Counted from the stretch's first letter, positions 7,501 to 16,561 are shown. The stretch: DNA of 64,000 nucleotides from an uncultured Alphaproteobacteria bacterium (GCA_902610175.1 CACLUR010000005.1:1-64000); one strand, 5' to 3'. Numbers and translations: made by a program. Notes: generated from the letters alone by a model not told the origin.

Positions 7501-9005
7501 TGAAAATTTCAATATCTTATCCACCTATAATAAATCATTTAGGTCAAAAAGCCATGGTTTCTCAAAATAGAAATGTCCAGTATTTTAAAAAACCTACTTA
7601 CCTATTACCTGTTGTTCAAGCACAAGCTGCTACTAAATTAAAGAAAAATGGTTTTGATGTAATATGGGATGATGGTAATGCAGAATTAAAAACTTTTGAT
7701 AAATGGTATTTAGATTTAATTAAAATCAAACCTGACTTGATTTTTATGGAGGGTACTACTCCAGTTATGCATTTTTTATGGGATCTATCAAAAAAAATAA
7801 AAAAAGAATTACCAAATACTATCTTAGTAATTGGAGGCTATCATGCAATGAGACAACCTCAGGAAACTTTATTAAAGTCAGATTTTGATATAGTTTTAAA
7901 AAGCACTAATTTAGATTTTGTACTTTTAGAACTTTGTAATGAATTAAAGATTAATAATTTGAGTCTTAATAAAATTGAAACCAAAGGTATAACTTATCGA
8001 AAACAAGACACCTTGGATGAAATTATTGATAATGGTGCTTTCAAAATGGTTGAAAATCTCGATTCATCTGAAATTGTAGATAGAAATCTTGTTAAATGGA
8101 AAAATTATGCATATGAGAATGGTAATTTTCTTCAAACACCTGGTACTTATTCTTCAAGTGTAATTAGAGATTGTATGTTTGGTAAATGCACCTTTTGTAG
8201 ATATAACGGTCCTGAATTATCCTTTTCAAAAATGTCAATTACAAAGAGTGTTGACGAGTATGAGGATTTAATAATTAATCATGGAGTAAAAGAGATATTT
8301 GATGACTCGGGCGTATGGTTTAGAGGTAAAGATGCAATTGATTTTGCAAAAGAAATTATAAGAAGGGGCTTACACAGGAAAGGTTGTTATTTTGGTTTTA
8401 ACACAAGATTTGAGTATCTTGATGAGGAAACTATAAAATGGTTAGCTAAAGCGAATTTTCGTTTTATTTTGATTGGGCTAGAGTCTGGCTCAAATTATAC
8501 TCTTAATAAATTAAATAAGGGATATTCGATGAGAGAAATTAGAATGAATTTAGAATTAATGACAAAATATGGTTTGCATCCTCACCTGACTATAATGGTT
8601 GGATACTATTGGGAAACTAAAGAAATGTTGGATGAAACTGTAAATGTTGTAAAAGATTTTATGTTTAAAGGTTTGGCAAGAACATTGCAAGTTACTATCT
8701 GCACTCCAGTTGATTACACTCCTTATCATATTGAATGTGTTGAAAAGAAAAAACTAATTGTTGATAATTATAATGATTTTGACATGAGTAAAGTAATTGT
8801 TAAGACTCCAATTGATCATTCTTACTACTATAAAGCAATTAAAGAAATGTACTCAATTGCATTTCACCCTAAATTTATAATAAGACAAATTATATTTTTA
8901 TTTAATTTTAAGAAAAGAGACTGGCAATTTTTATTTACCTATAGCATTAGAGCTATAAGAAGAGTAAACCAACATATTTTTAATCTAACAAACAAAGCTA
9001 GTTAA
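7500..9005 (+). CDS. B12-binding-type radical SAM enzyme
   Basis: Radical SAM protein of 501 residues in the three-part layout of the cobalamin-binding class. Residues 1-150 form an N-terminal Rossmann region resembling a B12-binding domain (PPI...GFDV...KPDLIFMEG...LVIGGYHA). A radical SAM barrel follows with its cluster cysteines at 225, 230 and 233, then EIFDDSG, RFILIGLESGS and a C-terminal helical part. The cluster spacing is CX4CX2C rather than the textbook CX3CX2C; longer spacings are known in B12-type members. No DxHxxG cobalamin motif is visible, so B12 binding is inferred from fold. Such enzymes methylate or rearrange unactivated carbons. Here it is coupled to a flavin reductase and followed by a glycosyltransferase, so a sugar or polyprenyl-linked glycan may be the target. 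The substrate is unknown. Confidence 0.82.
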   Translation: MKISISYPPIINHLGQKAMVSQNRNVQYFKKPTYLLPVVQAQAATKLKKNGFDVIWDDGNAELKTFDKWYLDLIKIKPDLIFMEGTTPVMHFLWDLSKKIKKELPNTILVIGGYHAMRQPQETLLKSDFDIVLKSTNLDFVLLELCNELKINNLSLNKIETKGITYRKQDTLDEIIDNGAFKMVENLDSSEIVDRNLVKWKNYAYENGNFLQTPGTYSSSVIRDCMFGKCTFCRYNGPELSFSKMSITKSVDEYEDLIINHGVKEIFDDSGVWFRGKDAIDFAKEIIRRGLHRKGCYFGFNTRFEYLDEETIKWLAKANFRFILIGLESGSNYTLNKLNKGYSMREIRMNLELMTKYGLHPHLTIMVGYYWETKEMLDETVNVVKDFMFKGLARTLQVTICTPVDYTPYHIECVEKKKLIVDNYNDFDMSKVIVKTPIDHSYYYKAIKEMYSIAFHPKFIIRQIIFLFNFKKRDWQFLFTYSIRAIRRVNQHIFNLTNKAS

Positions 9006-9011
9006 AAATTA

Positions 9012-10052
9012 ATGATAATAGTTCATGATTTTTTTTCCCAAAATGGAGGTGGAGAAAATCTCATGTCATCATTAGCTAAAGAGTTAAATATAAAAATATT
9101 AACATCTTATAATGTAAAAAAAAAACATAAATTAATTAAACAATCCAGAATTAATTTTTTATTAAAAAGAAGTAAATTATTTGTGTACTTATTTTTCAGG
9201 TACTTTTTTAGAATTAATGTAGATGACATAATAATTTTTAGCGGAAATCATTGTTGTTTTTCAATTTCAAACTGTAAAGCTAAAAAAAAAATTCTTTACG
9301 CACATTCATTACCAAAATCACTGTTCTCAGACTTATATATGGACCATAAAAGAAGCTTTTTTAGTGAATTCTTAAAAAATAATCATATAAAACATTATAT
9401 TAGAAATTTACAAAGCTTAGACAAGATCATATTTAACTCAAATAAAACTAAACTTAAATTCCTTCATGTTTTTAAAGATTTAGAAAAAAATGTTGAAACA
9501 GAAGTTTTGTATCCTTTTAGTGATTTAGAATTTAGAGAAAAAAAGTTAACAAATATAAAAAAAAGTAAATATTTTGTTATTAACTCTAGACATCAACATT
9601 ATAAAAATATAAACCATATTTTGTCTTTATTACTTCCTTTCCTAAAAAAAAATAAGGATGTCAAAATATTTATTACACAAGAGGGAAAACTCACAGAAAA
9701 TTTAATGATATCTCATAATCAATTAAAGCAAATTAACTTTACTGGATATCTAAAATTAAGAGATTACCAGTCACTTTTATTAAATTCTGCTGGTATAATT
9801 TTCCCGTCTAGAGATGAAGACTTCGGTATAGCAGCTCTAGATGCTTACAACTTAAGCATCCCTGTAATTGTTCAAAAAAACTGTGGTTTCTCTGAAATAC
9901 TTCCTGATGACTATTCCTATTTTTATAATGACATGAATTTAAACGATATTATGACTAGATTAATATCTGACAACGAAATTAAAACTGTATTTTATAAAAA
10001 TAAATTGGACTACAAAAAAATATTCCTTCAAAGAATAAGTGATCTATCCTAA
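9012..10052 (+). CDS. Glycosyltransferase, GT4-like (GT-B fold)
   Basis: Retaining GT-B glycosyltransferase of 346 residues that would add a sugar to the lipid-linked glycan at the inner face of the membrane. The N-terminal acceptor-side motif QNGGGENLM is at 10-18. The C-terminal nucleotide-sugar domain has INFTGYLKLRDYQSLL (241-256), then FPSRDEDFG and ALDAYNLSIPVIV (264-287). The usual EX7E pair reads Glu269...Asp277, a conservative change. It starts six bases after the radical SAM gene and is followed three bases later by the initiating transferase, consistent with one transcript. It is the only clear glycosyltransferase in the locus besides the initiating enzyme. Donor and linkage cannot be read from sequence. 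Confidence 0.82.
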   Translation: MIIVHDFFSQNGGGENLMSSLAKELNIKILTSYNVKKKHKLIKQSRINFLLKRSKLFVYLFFRYFFRINVDDIIIFSGNHCCFSISNCKAKKKILYAHSLPKSLFSDLYMDHKRSFFSEFLKNNHIKHYIRNLQSLDKIIFNSNKTKLKFLHVFKDLEKNVETEVLYPFSDLEFREKKLTNIKKSKYFVINSRHQHYKNINHILSLLLPFLKKNKDVKIFITQEGKLTENLMISHNQLKQINFTGYLKLRDYQSLLLNSAGIIFPSRDEDFGIAALDAYNLSIPVIVQKNCGFSEILPDDYSYFYNDMNLNDIMTRLISDNEIKTVFYKNKLDYKKIFLQRISDLS

Positions 10053-10055
10053 TTA

Positions 10056-11024
10056 ATGAATAACATTCATTTTTATTTTTTATTATCAACCGTTTTATTT
10101 AGTATCTTTTTTTTAATTAATTTAAAAAATTTTGCCCTACATTTACACTTAATAGATAATGCAATTAATAAAATTCATCAAATTGATACACCAAAATTTG
10201 GTTTTTTTTTATCTATTATAATATTAATTAATATTCTATTTTTATTTTTTTTTTTCGAAATTTCTTATAACCATATTTGTATTACTATTTACATTTTTAT
10301 TTTTTCTGTTATTGGCTATTTAGATGATAGATATGATCTATCAGTAAAAAAAAGATTTTTATTTTCATTAATTGCTACTTCAATCTTTTTTCTTATTAAT
10401 CCGAATAACTACTATGTTAGCTTTTTATTTAATTCATATATAAATTATTTATTATTAATTTTTTTTACTCTGGGCTTTATACATCTTGTTAATATTTCAG
10501 ATGGAATAAATGGTTATGTACCAAGTTTATTCTTGTACTCATGTTTATATTATCTATTTAAAGGCTATCCACATTTAGACTTTTTCTTTCAAATATTAAT
10601 TCTTATTTCAATTGCATCAATTTCAATTTTTGTAATTCCTAACTTTCTGGGTTTGTGTTTTCTTGGAAATAGTGGCTCTTATTTTATTTCAATTTTAATT
10701 TCACTTTTTTATATGGATCTTTATTCAAATAATGTATTGGAATATTCTGATATCCTCTTAATATTTTTTATCCCATTGATTGATGGTTTGAGAGTTACTG
10801 TTAAGCGTATTATCAATGGAACCAGTCCATTCAAAGGAGATTTTACACATATTCATCACCTTGTAAGAAAAAAAAAATTTTTAAAATATTTATTTTTTTT
10901 ACAAGTATTTTCCCCTTCATTTATTAATTTCTTTTTTAGGGACTTTACTATACTTATAGCTATCTGTTCTGCTATAATTTTTTCTTTTTTTTATATTCAC
11001 TTAAGTAGTAAAGTAAAAAACTGA
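10056..11024 (+). CDS. WecA/MraY-family polyprenyl-phosphate sugar-1-phosphate transferase
   Basis: Multi-pass membrane enzyme (322 residues) that transfers a sugar-1-phosphate, usually a HexNAc-1-P, to undecaprenyl phosphate and so starts repeat-unit synthesis. Family landmarks in order: DTPKFG (44-49), GYLDD with Asp90/Asp91 binding Mg, NISDGINGY (146-154), FLGNSGSYF with GNSGS at 204-208, PLIDGLRV, and HIHH at 265-268. The usual FxGDxGS aspartate is Asn here. HIHH is typical of WecA/WbpL-type enzymes rather than MraY, as is its place among polysaccharide genes. About ten hydrophobic segments are seen. It lies three bases after the glycosyltransferase. Confidence 0.85.
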   Translation: MNNIHFYFLLSTVLFSIFFLINLKNFALHLHLIDNAINKIHQIDTPKFGFFLSIIILINILFLFFFFEISYNHICITIYIFIFSVIGYLDDRYDLSVKKRFLFSLIATSIFFLINPNNYYVSFLFNSYINYLLLIFFTLGFIHLVNISDGINGYVPSLFLYSCLYYLFKGYPHLDFFFQILILISIASISIFVIPNFLGLCFLGNSGSYFISILISLFYMDLYSNNVLEYSDILLIFFIPLIDGLRVTVKRIINGTSPFKGDFTHIHHLVRKKKFLKYLFFLQVFSPSFINFFFRDFTILIAICSAIIFSFFYIHLSSKVKN

Positions 11025-11059
11025 ATAATTATTATTTTGATTAAATATATTCTTATTAT

Positions 11060-12286
11060 ATGGATAAAATAAAATTTCTAAAAAATTATGATTTATTAAA
11101 TATATTAATCATTACTTACTTATTGAGTTATATCGCTGGTCCAGCAATAATCAATATATATTTAACAATAATTTCAATTTATTGTTTATTTTATTTTTAT
11201 CAAAATAAAGAAAAATTGATTTTTTTACAGAAAGATAAATCATTTATTTTTTTCTCAATCTTTATTTTATATATATTTTTAAAAGATATTTTCCTGTATA
11301 AATTTAATCCTGAATTACTCTCTTTTGTAAGAGTATATATAATATTTTCTTTTATCTGCTTTTATTCATTAAATAAAAACGTGAAAATTGATATTAAGTA
11401 TAAATATATTGTATTAATCTTATTAATATTCAACATAGACTCAATTTTTCAATATATCTTTAAATTTAATTTAGTTGGATTTCAAATATTTAATCATAAT
11501 AGACTTACAAGTTTTTTTGATAACGAACCTATTGTTGGAAGTTTTATTATGAAATTATTTTTTCCACTATTAACTCTTTATATATATAAAATAAAAAAGG
11601 ATCTATTAACTTTTGTAGTCTTATTATTTTCTATAGTTGTAATACTAATATCTGGAGAAAGAATGCCATTTCTTCAACTAATTTTCGGAATATTTATATT
11701 CACATTATTTTCTCTTAAATTTTCAAAAAAAATAATTTTATTTTTCACAACATGTATTTTTTTAATAATTTCAATTTTTATTATAAGTCCATCAGCTTTT
11801 GATAGATACAAAGACACATTTAATGGAATAAATTCTCTATATAATGACATAAAAGAGGAAAAAAATCTTGAATCCCAAATAATATCTAAACATGGTGTCT
11901 ACGATTATTATCAAAATTTTAATTCAGCAATTATTTTATGGAAAAAAAATTATCTATTTGGCAATGGATATAGGTACTACAAAAATAATTGTAATAAAGA
12001 ATTAGAGACATCTGATATATGGGGATGCTCTACACACCCTCATAATATTTATTTAGAAATTTTGTCCGATTATGGACTTATAGGCCTCTCAATTTACTTA
12101 ATTTTTTTATATAAATTACTCGTTAATTTTTTGAAATCAGATAATAAAAAATATTATGGTATTTTTTTAACTATCTTGGTAACGTCCGTGCCATTTGTAA
12201 CTTCACCGAGTATTTTTTCAAGTCACTATGGGTCAATTTATTTTTTTTACTTCTTTCTATTAAGATATTATACAGTATTAAAATAA
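11060..12286 (+). CDS. O-antigen polymerase/ligase-like membrane protein (Wzy/WaaL superfamily)
   Basis: A 408-residue polytopic membrane protein with about ten hydrophobic helices and one large periplasmic loop, about residues 250-335. The loop holds YYQNFNSAIILWKKN, LFGNGYRYY and the characteristic HPHNIYLEILSDYGLIG. This is the Wzy_C/O-antigen ligase pattern, as is the earlier SGERMPFLQ. It either polymerises repeat units or joins the finished chain to lipid A-core; sequence does not separate the two. It is the last plus-strand gene of the polysaccharide locus. The following 114 bp, before the convergent block, contain a possible weak terminator. Confidence 0.78.
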   Translation: MDKIKFLKNYDLLNILIITYLLSYIAGPAIINIYLTIISIYCLFYFYQNKEKLIFLQKDKSFIFFSIFILYIFLKDIFLYKFNPELLSFVRVYIIFSFICFYSLNKNVKIDIKYKYIVLILLIFNIDSIFQYIFKFNLVGFQIFNHNRLTSFFDNEPIVGSFIMKLFFPLLTLYIYKIKKDLLTFVVLLFSIVVILISGERMPFLQLIFGIFIFTLFSLKFSKKIILFFTTCIFLIISIFIISPSAFDRYKDTFNGINSLYNDIKEEKNLESQIISKHGVYDYYQNFNSAIILWKKNYLFGNGYRYYKNNCNKELETSDIWGCSTHPHNIYLEILSDYGLIGLSIYLIFLYKLLVNFLKSDNKKYYGIFLTILVTSVPFVTSPSIFSSHYGSIYFFYFFLLRYYTVLK

Positions 12287-12313
12287 AGAGGAAATTTCAT
12301 TTAGGATCATTAA

Positions 12314-12359
12314 AATTTATAAATTATTTTATTTATTACATTATAAATTCAAATTTTTT
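12314..12359 (+). terminator. Possible bidirectional terminator, AU-only hairpin
   Basis: A perfect 9-bp inverted repeat (AATTTATAA at 12314-12322, TTATAAATT at 12341-12349) with an 18-base loop is followed by T6 at 12354-12359. It lies in the only sizeable convergent gap of the window (12287-12400). The stem has no G-C pair, so it is weak and could be chance in such AT-rich DNA. Confidence 0.3.
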
Positions 12360-12400
12360 AATTAATTAAGATAATTTAATAAAATATTGTTTATATTACC

Positions 12401-13507
12401 TTAATTATTTAAATAGTCTAAACTATCTAAAAAAATTGTATCTAATTTTTTTTTATTAAAAAAAACTTCAGAAAATAAATTATAATTTTTAAATTCTAAT
12501 GAATAATTTGGAGTAAATATATTCTTATTTTTTTTACTTAATATATCTATGTATGCTGTGGGTAATTCATTCTCAATACTTTTGACTTCATTTAAAGATA
12601 AAGGACTTAATTGAATGTTAAAATCTTTGAAAGCTTTTATTCTTACTTTCTCATTAATTAAATAGCACAAAAATCCCGAACTTTGTGAATTGTTTAAATA
12701 TGCACTAAACCCATAAAAAGATATTGGATTAACTTCTAAATTATCTTCAAATATCCCTTTTTCTTGATTCCAAATATATTTACTTTTTGGAAAAAGTTGA
12801 AATTTATTATAATCAGTATTTTTGTTCAACAAAATACCATCGCTAAACAATGTATAAACGTTTTCAGAGTTTTCAAAAGAGTTATAGACCTCCAAAAAAT
12901 TATTATTCAAAATATTTTTATTGATATTTTTATATATGCTTTTGAATAAATTTGTAGTCAACTCAAATGATGAACTATTAATATCAATGGATGGTTCCTC
13001 CAAGTGATAAATTAGTAAATTTATAATTTCTTCGTTTGTAAGAAAACTCATTCCTAATGTATATTTAACAGGATTGTAAATTTCTATTAATTCTTCAAAT
13101 GTTAAACTCTCAATTTCATTTTTGCTTAATAAAATAAATGTATCTAAATCTAAAGGAAATATATTTCCCAAAATCTCAATATCATTATTTTTATAAAAAT
13201 TTTGTAATCTGTCAGGTATTATTATTTTATTTGAGCTTAATTTTTTTAAATCCCCAAATTCTCCAAATATTATGTCAAATTCATCTGCATTATTGTCAAC
13301 TAAATTGATATCAAATAATACTTCGTTGTTTGATGAGTATTCACCTAATGCATAATATAAATAATATTTATAATCTATGTAATTATTTTCAATTAGACCT
13401 ATTTTTAGATCTTTCTTTGTTAAACATTCTTTAGATAAAGTATTTTTAGAGAAAAAAAATAATAAAATAAAAATTAATAAACTTTTGAAAATTAATAAAA
13501 ATTTCAC
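12401..13507 (-). CDS. Secreted protein of unknown function, possibly solute-binding-like
   Basis: I do not recognise this 368-residue protein with certainty. It begins with a clear export signal: a Lys start, a hydrophobic run to about residue 22, then SKNTLSKEC. The mature part has short beta-strand/helix alternation such as DLKIGLIEN, EFDIIFGEFGDL and PLDLDTFILLSKN, loosely like periplasmic binding proteins of ABC transporters. No permease or ATPase gene adjoins it. It sits five bases after nadK on the same strand, at the end of the DUF3553-moaA-nadK run. Only two cysteines are visible, Cys27 and one late in the chain (GFLCYL), which could form a disulfide. Secretion is well supported; the binding-protein idea is a guess. 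Confidence 0.55.
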   Translation of the reverse strand: MKFLLIFKSLLIFILLFFFSKNTLSKECLTKKDLKIGLIENNYIDYKYYLYYALGEYSSNNEVLFDINLVDNNADEFDIIFGEFGDLKKLSSNKIIIPDRLQNFYKNNDIEILGNIFPLDLDTFILLSKNEIESLTFEELIEIYNPVKYTLGMSFLTNEEIINLLIYHLEEPSIDINSSSFELTTNLFKSIYKNINKNILNNNFLEVYNSFENSENVYTLFSDGILLNKNTDYNKFQLFPKSKYIWNQEKGIFEDNLEVNPISFYGFSAYLNNSQSSGFLCYLINEKVRIKAFKDFNIQLSPLSLNEVKSIENELPTAYIDILSKKNKNIFTPNYSLEFKNYNLFSEVFFNKKKLDTIFLDSLDYLNN

Positions 13508-13512
13508 TTAAA

Positions 13513-14274
13513 TTAATTAGATTTAAACATTTCTTTATAAACACGCTCTTCAATTTTATGATCATTATCAAATAATAAAGGTATTTCCATACCCTCGGAC
13601 ATCTCTATTTCAACAGATATAACATCTTTAGCTTCAATATGATCAGCATGAACTACTATTGGTCTTTTAGAAGGATTATTATTAATAATTTTAATCTTTG
13701 CATTATCTTTTAATAGACCTCCACGCCAATGTCTTGGGCTATATGCACTTACAGCAGTTAGAGCTACAACATTACTTCCAAGTGGAATAATTGGTCCAGA
13801 GGCAGAGTAATTATACCCTGTGCTACCTGCAGCTGTTGACAGTATTACACCATCACAAACAAGCTCTTCTATTCTTACTTCGTTGTCTATCATAATTTGA
13901 ATTTTTGCAGCTTGATACTTTTCTCTACGAATACTGATCTCATTAATAGCAATAGCTTTAATTTCTTGACCTGTAGGATTTAAAGTTTTCATTACTAAAG
14001 GTCTTAATTTTGTTAATTGAGCATTATGTAGCCGTTCCTCTAATCCATCAAGTTTGTAATCATTCATCAAGAATCCAACAGATCCAAAATTCATGCCGTA
14101 AATTGGTTTGTTAAGTTTCATATAATTATGAAGAGATTTTAATATAAAACCATCCCCTCCAAGCGCTACAATGAAATCTGCCTCTTCAGGCTCGCAATTA
14201 CCATATTTTTTTTTAAGCTTCTCTTGAGCCTCAATATTTTTTTCAAGAGGAAAAGAAACAAAACATATTTTCAT
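13513..14274 (-). CDS. nadK: NAD kinase
   Basis: ATP-dependent phosphorylation of NAD to NADP, the only known de novo route to NADP. The 253 residues show the kinase signature GGDG at 39-42 within ALGGDGFILKSLH, then NFGSVGFLMN, the NE pair at 111-112 (AINEISI), and the TAAGSTGYNYSASGP segment. These are the conserved motifs of the family. The start at 14274 is supported by a strong Shine-Dalgarno GGAGG seven bases upstream, which lies inside the last codons of moaA. The product serves NADPH-requiring enzymes, including the isocitrate dehydrogenase encoded here. Confidence 0.95.
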   Translation of the reverse strand: MKICFVSFPLEKNIEAQEKLKKKYGNCEPEEADFIVALGGDGFILKSLHNYMKLNKPIYGMNFGSVGFLMNDYKLDGLEERLHNAQLTKLRPLVMKTLNPTGQEIKAIAINEISIRREKYQAAKIQIMIDNEVRIEELVCDGVILSTAAGSTGYNYSASGPIIPLGSNVVALTAVSAYSPRHWRGGLLKDNAKIKIINNNPSKRPIVVHADHIEAKDVISVEIEMSEGMEIPLLFDNDHKIEERVYKEMFKSN

Positions 14275-14277
14275 TTA

Positions 14278-15273
14278 TTAACCTCCGGTCTCATTCATAT
14301 AACGATTAACATATCCCTCAAAATTATCTTTTTGAATTTCAAAGTTATGTGCTTTTGGTTTGATTAACATGGCATATTCTATTAAGGCAATAATATCATT
14401 TTTTGTTTGATTTCTTAGGGCAAATTTTAAATCTACAAAATCATTCTGTCCTAAACACATATATAATTTACCAGTGCATGTAAGTCTTACCCTATTGCAA
14501 GTATCACAGAAGTTATGAGAAATAGCAGATATAATACCAATTTTTGATTTATGGTCTGAATACTCATAGTATCTTGAAGGTCCGTTAGTTCGGTATTTAG
14601 AGGGAATTAAATTTAATTTATTTACTAAATCTTCCTCAAATTTCTTCATTGATAAATATTGATTAAATCTCTTTTCACCAATATCACCTATGGGCATTAT
14701 TTCAATTAACGAAATATCAAAATGGTTTCTTTTACACCAATCTAAAATATCAAATATTTCTTTGTCATTGAAATTTTGAGTTAAAACAGTATTAATTTTT
14801 ATCTTTATACCTTCTTGTTTAGCTACCTCTATCCCATTTATAACTTTTCTAAGATCTCCCCATTTTGTTATTTTCTTAAAACTCTCAGCATTTAAGCTAT
14901 CAAGGGAAACATTTATCCTTTCAACACCATTCTTTCTAAGGATAGATGCGTATCTTGATAAATTCGTACCATTTGTAGTTAAGGTATGCTCTAAAATTTT
15001 ACCTTGATTTTTTAAATTGTTTAAATGTTCTATAATTGAAACGATGTTTTTTCTAACAAGTGGCTCACCCCCTGTTAATCGAAATTTTTTTACACCCAAC
15101 TCATTAAAAATATCTGTAAGTTTAATAATTTCTTCGATTGATAAAACCTCTTGTCTAGGTAAGAATGTTACATCCTCAGCCATACAGTATGTACACCTCA
15201 AGTCACATCTATCTGTGACAGATATCCTCAAGTAATCAATTTTTCTCTTAAAATTATCAGTCAGCATTTTCAT
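14278..15273 (-). CDS. moaA: GTP 3',8-cyclase (molybdenum cofactor synthesis)
   Basis: Radical SAM enzyme for the first step of molybdopterin synthesis, GTP to 3',8-cyclo-GTP. The 331 residues carry the N-terminal cluster DRCDLRCTYC with Cys23, Cys27 and Cys30, and TGGEPL. The second, substrate-binding cluster is in CDTCNRVRLTCTGKL. The chain ends in the Gly-Gly pair required for activity. Its 5' end overlaps the DUF3553 gene by 17 bp. No other mo-cofactor gene is in the window, so the rest of the pathway must lie elsewhere. An alternative start is the second Met (MLTDNF), two codons in. Confidence 0.95.
   Translation of the reverse strand: MKMLTDNFKRKIDYLRISVTDRCDLRCTYCMAEDVTFLPRQEVLSIEEIIKLTDIFNELGVKKFRLTGGEPLVRKNIVSIIEHLNNLKNQGKILEHTLTTNGTNLSRYASILRKNGVERINVSLDSLNAESFKKITKWGDLRKVINGIEVAKQEGIKIKINTVLTQNFNDKEIFDILDWCKRNHFDISLIEIMPIGDIGEKRFNQYLSMKKFEEDLVNKLNLIPSKYRTNGPSRYYEYSDHKSKIGIISAISHNFCDTCNRVRLTCTGKLYMCLGQNDFVDLKFALRNQTKNDIIALIEYAMLIKPKAHNFEIQKDNFEGYVNRYMNETGG
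14282..14286 (-). promoter_or_regulatory. Shine-Dalgarno of nadK inside moaA
   Basis: GGAGG on the minus strand, seven bases before the nadK ATG. It is formed by the two glycine codons (GGA GGT) that end moaA, so one sequence serves both as the MoaA C-terminus and as the ribosome site for nadK. Most gene starts in this window have no comparable site. Confidence 0.8.
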
Positions 15274-15448
15274 GTATCTTTAAATCAACCACATTTAAAT
15301 CTATAACTTTTTTTCCTACGTTCTCAAAGTTAATAGTGATTTTACTATTTATACAAGATTGAACTTGCCCGAGACCCCAATCAGGTTGAGATGGGCATTC
15401 TACAATAGTACCTGGTATAAAATCGCTAAAATTAAAGTTATTTTCCAT
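15257..15448 (-). CDS. DUF3553 small protein
   Basis: A 63-residue protein of the DUF3553 family, widespread in alphaproteobacteria. The recognisable pattern is FIPGTIVECPSQPDWGLGQ, followed by QVQS and an INFENVGKKVID stretch, which suggests a small beta-barrel fold. The function is not established. It is the first gene of the minus-strand moaA-nadK run and overlaps moaA by 17 bp. Its start lies 51 bp from the divergent recA start. Confidence 0.75.
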   Translation of the reverse strand: MENNFNFSDFIPGTIVECPSQPDWGLGQVQSCINSKITINFENVGKKVIDLNVVDLKIHENAD

Positions 15449-15499
15449 TATTACACTTGTTAAGTAGAAACAAATATTTACTATTTAATATAGAATCAT

Positions 15500-16561
15500 A
15501 TGGACAAAAAAGAAAATTTAAACAAACTTAAATCTGTCATCAGTAACATTGAAAAATCATATGGAAAAGGCTCCATAATGATGCTTGGAAAGAAAGATAT
15601 CGATGCAAATATAGATGTTTACTCAACTGGCTCTCTTGGTCTAGATATAGCTCTAGGAATAGGTGGTTTACCGAAAGGAAGAGTCATAGAAGTTTATGGC
15701 CCGGAAAGTTCAGGTAAAACAACTCTAACATTACATATAATTGCGGAAGCCCAAAAAGTTGGAGGAACATGCGCTTTTATTGATGCTGAACATGCTTTAG
15801 ACCCAGGTTATGCAAAAAAACTTGGAGTGAATATTGATGAGTTATTGATATCTCAACCTGATACTGGCGAACAGGCTTTAGAAATCTCAGATACTCTCGT
15901 AAAATCTGAAGGTATAGATTTATTAGTTATAGACTCTGTGGCAGCTTTAGTTCCAAGAGCAGAGTTAGAGGGTGAAATGGGCGACTCTTTACCCGGACTT
16001 CAGGCAAGGCTAATGAGCCAAGCACTTAGAAAACTAACTAGCTCTATCTCAAAGACAAATACTATGGTTGTTTTTATTAATCAACTAAGAATGAAAATAG
16101 GAGTAATGTTTGGAAGCCCTGAAGTCACCACTGGAGGTAATGCTTTGAAGTTTTACTCTTCCGTAAGACTAGATATTAGAAGGATTGGCGCAATAAAAGA
16201 TAAAGATAATATTATTGGAAACCAAACAAGAGTGAAGGTTGTTAAAAATAAAATGGCTCCTCCTTTTAAAATGGTTGAATTTGACATTATGTATGGTGAA
16301 GGAATTTCTAAAATTGGCGAAATCATAGATTTAGGTGTTCAAGCTGATATTATAGATAAGTCTGGAGCGTGGTATTCTTACAAAGATGAAAAAATTGGCC
16401 AAGGTAGAGAAAATACAAAACAGTTTTTAAAGGATAATCCTGAATTATTGAATGAAATAGAAAGTAGAATTAGATCAAATTCTGACACTGTTGAAGAACT
16501 TATGATTGATCCACCCCCTTCTACAACAGAAGAAACCGTCGAAAAAAACTCCAAAGAATAA
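15500..16561 (+). CDS. recA: Recombinase A
   Basis: ATP-dependent strand exchange in homologous recombination and co-protease activity in the SOS response. The 353 residues include Walker A GPESSGKT at 67-74, the Walker [11 protein letters not shown], the MSQALRKL region of loop L1 and the [13 protein letters not shown] loop L2. The C-terminal tail is acidic and Pro/Thr-rich. Composition is noticeably less AT-rich than the polysaccharide genes. The 51-bp upstream gap to the divergent DUF3553 gene holds no copy of the alphaproteobacterial LexA site (GTTC-N7-GTTC), so LexA control is not evident. Confidence 0.98.
   Translation: MDKKENLNKLKSVISNIEKSYGKGSIMMLGKKDIDANIDVYSTGSLGLDIALGIGGLPKGRVIEVYGPESSGKTTLTLHIIAEAQKVGGTCAFIDAEHALDPGYAKKLGVNIDELLISQPDTGEQALEISDTLVKSEGIDLLVIDSVAALVPRAELEGEMGDSLPGLQARLMSQALRKLTSSISKTNTMVVFINQLRMKIGVMFGSPEVTTGGNALKFYSSVRLDIRRIGAIKDKDNIIGNQTRVKVVKNKMAPPFKMVEFDIMYGEGISKIGEIIDLGVQADIIDKSGAWYSYKDEKIGQGRENTKQFLKDNPELLNEIESRIRSNSDTVEELMIDPPPSTTEETVEKNSKE

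Noticed and set aside
10203-10259. Long T runs as phase-variation tracts
   Set aside because: Runs of 7-10 T or A are common throughout this AT-rich locus and leave the frames intact; only the T7 in the flippase coincides with a break.
15449-15499. LexA/SOS box before recA
   Set aside because: No GTTC-N7-GTTC or GAAC-N7-GAAC pair is present in the gap.
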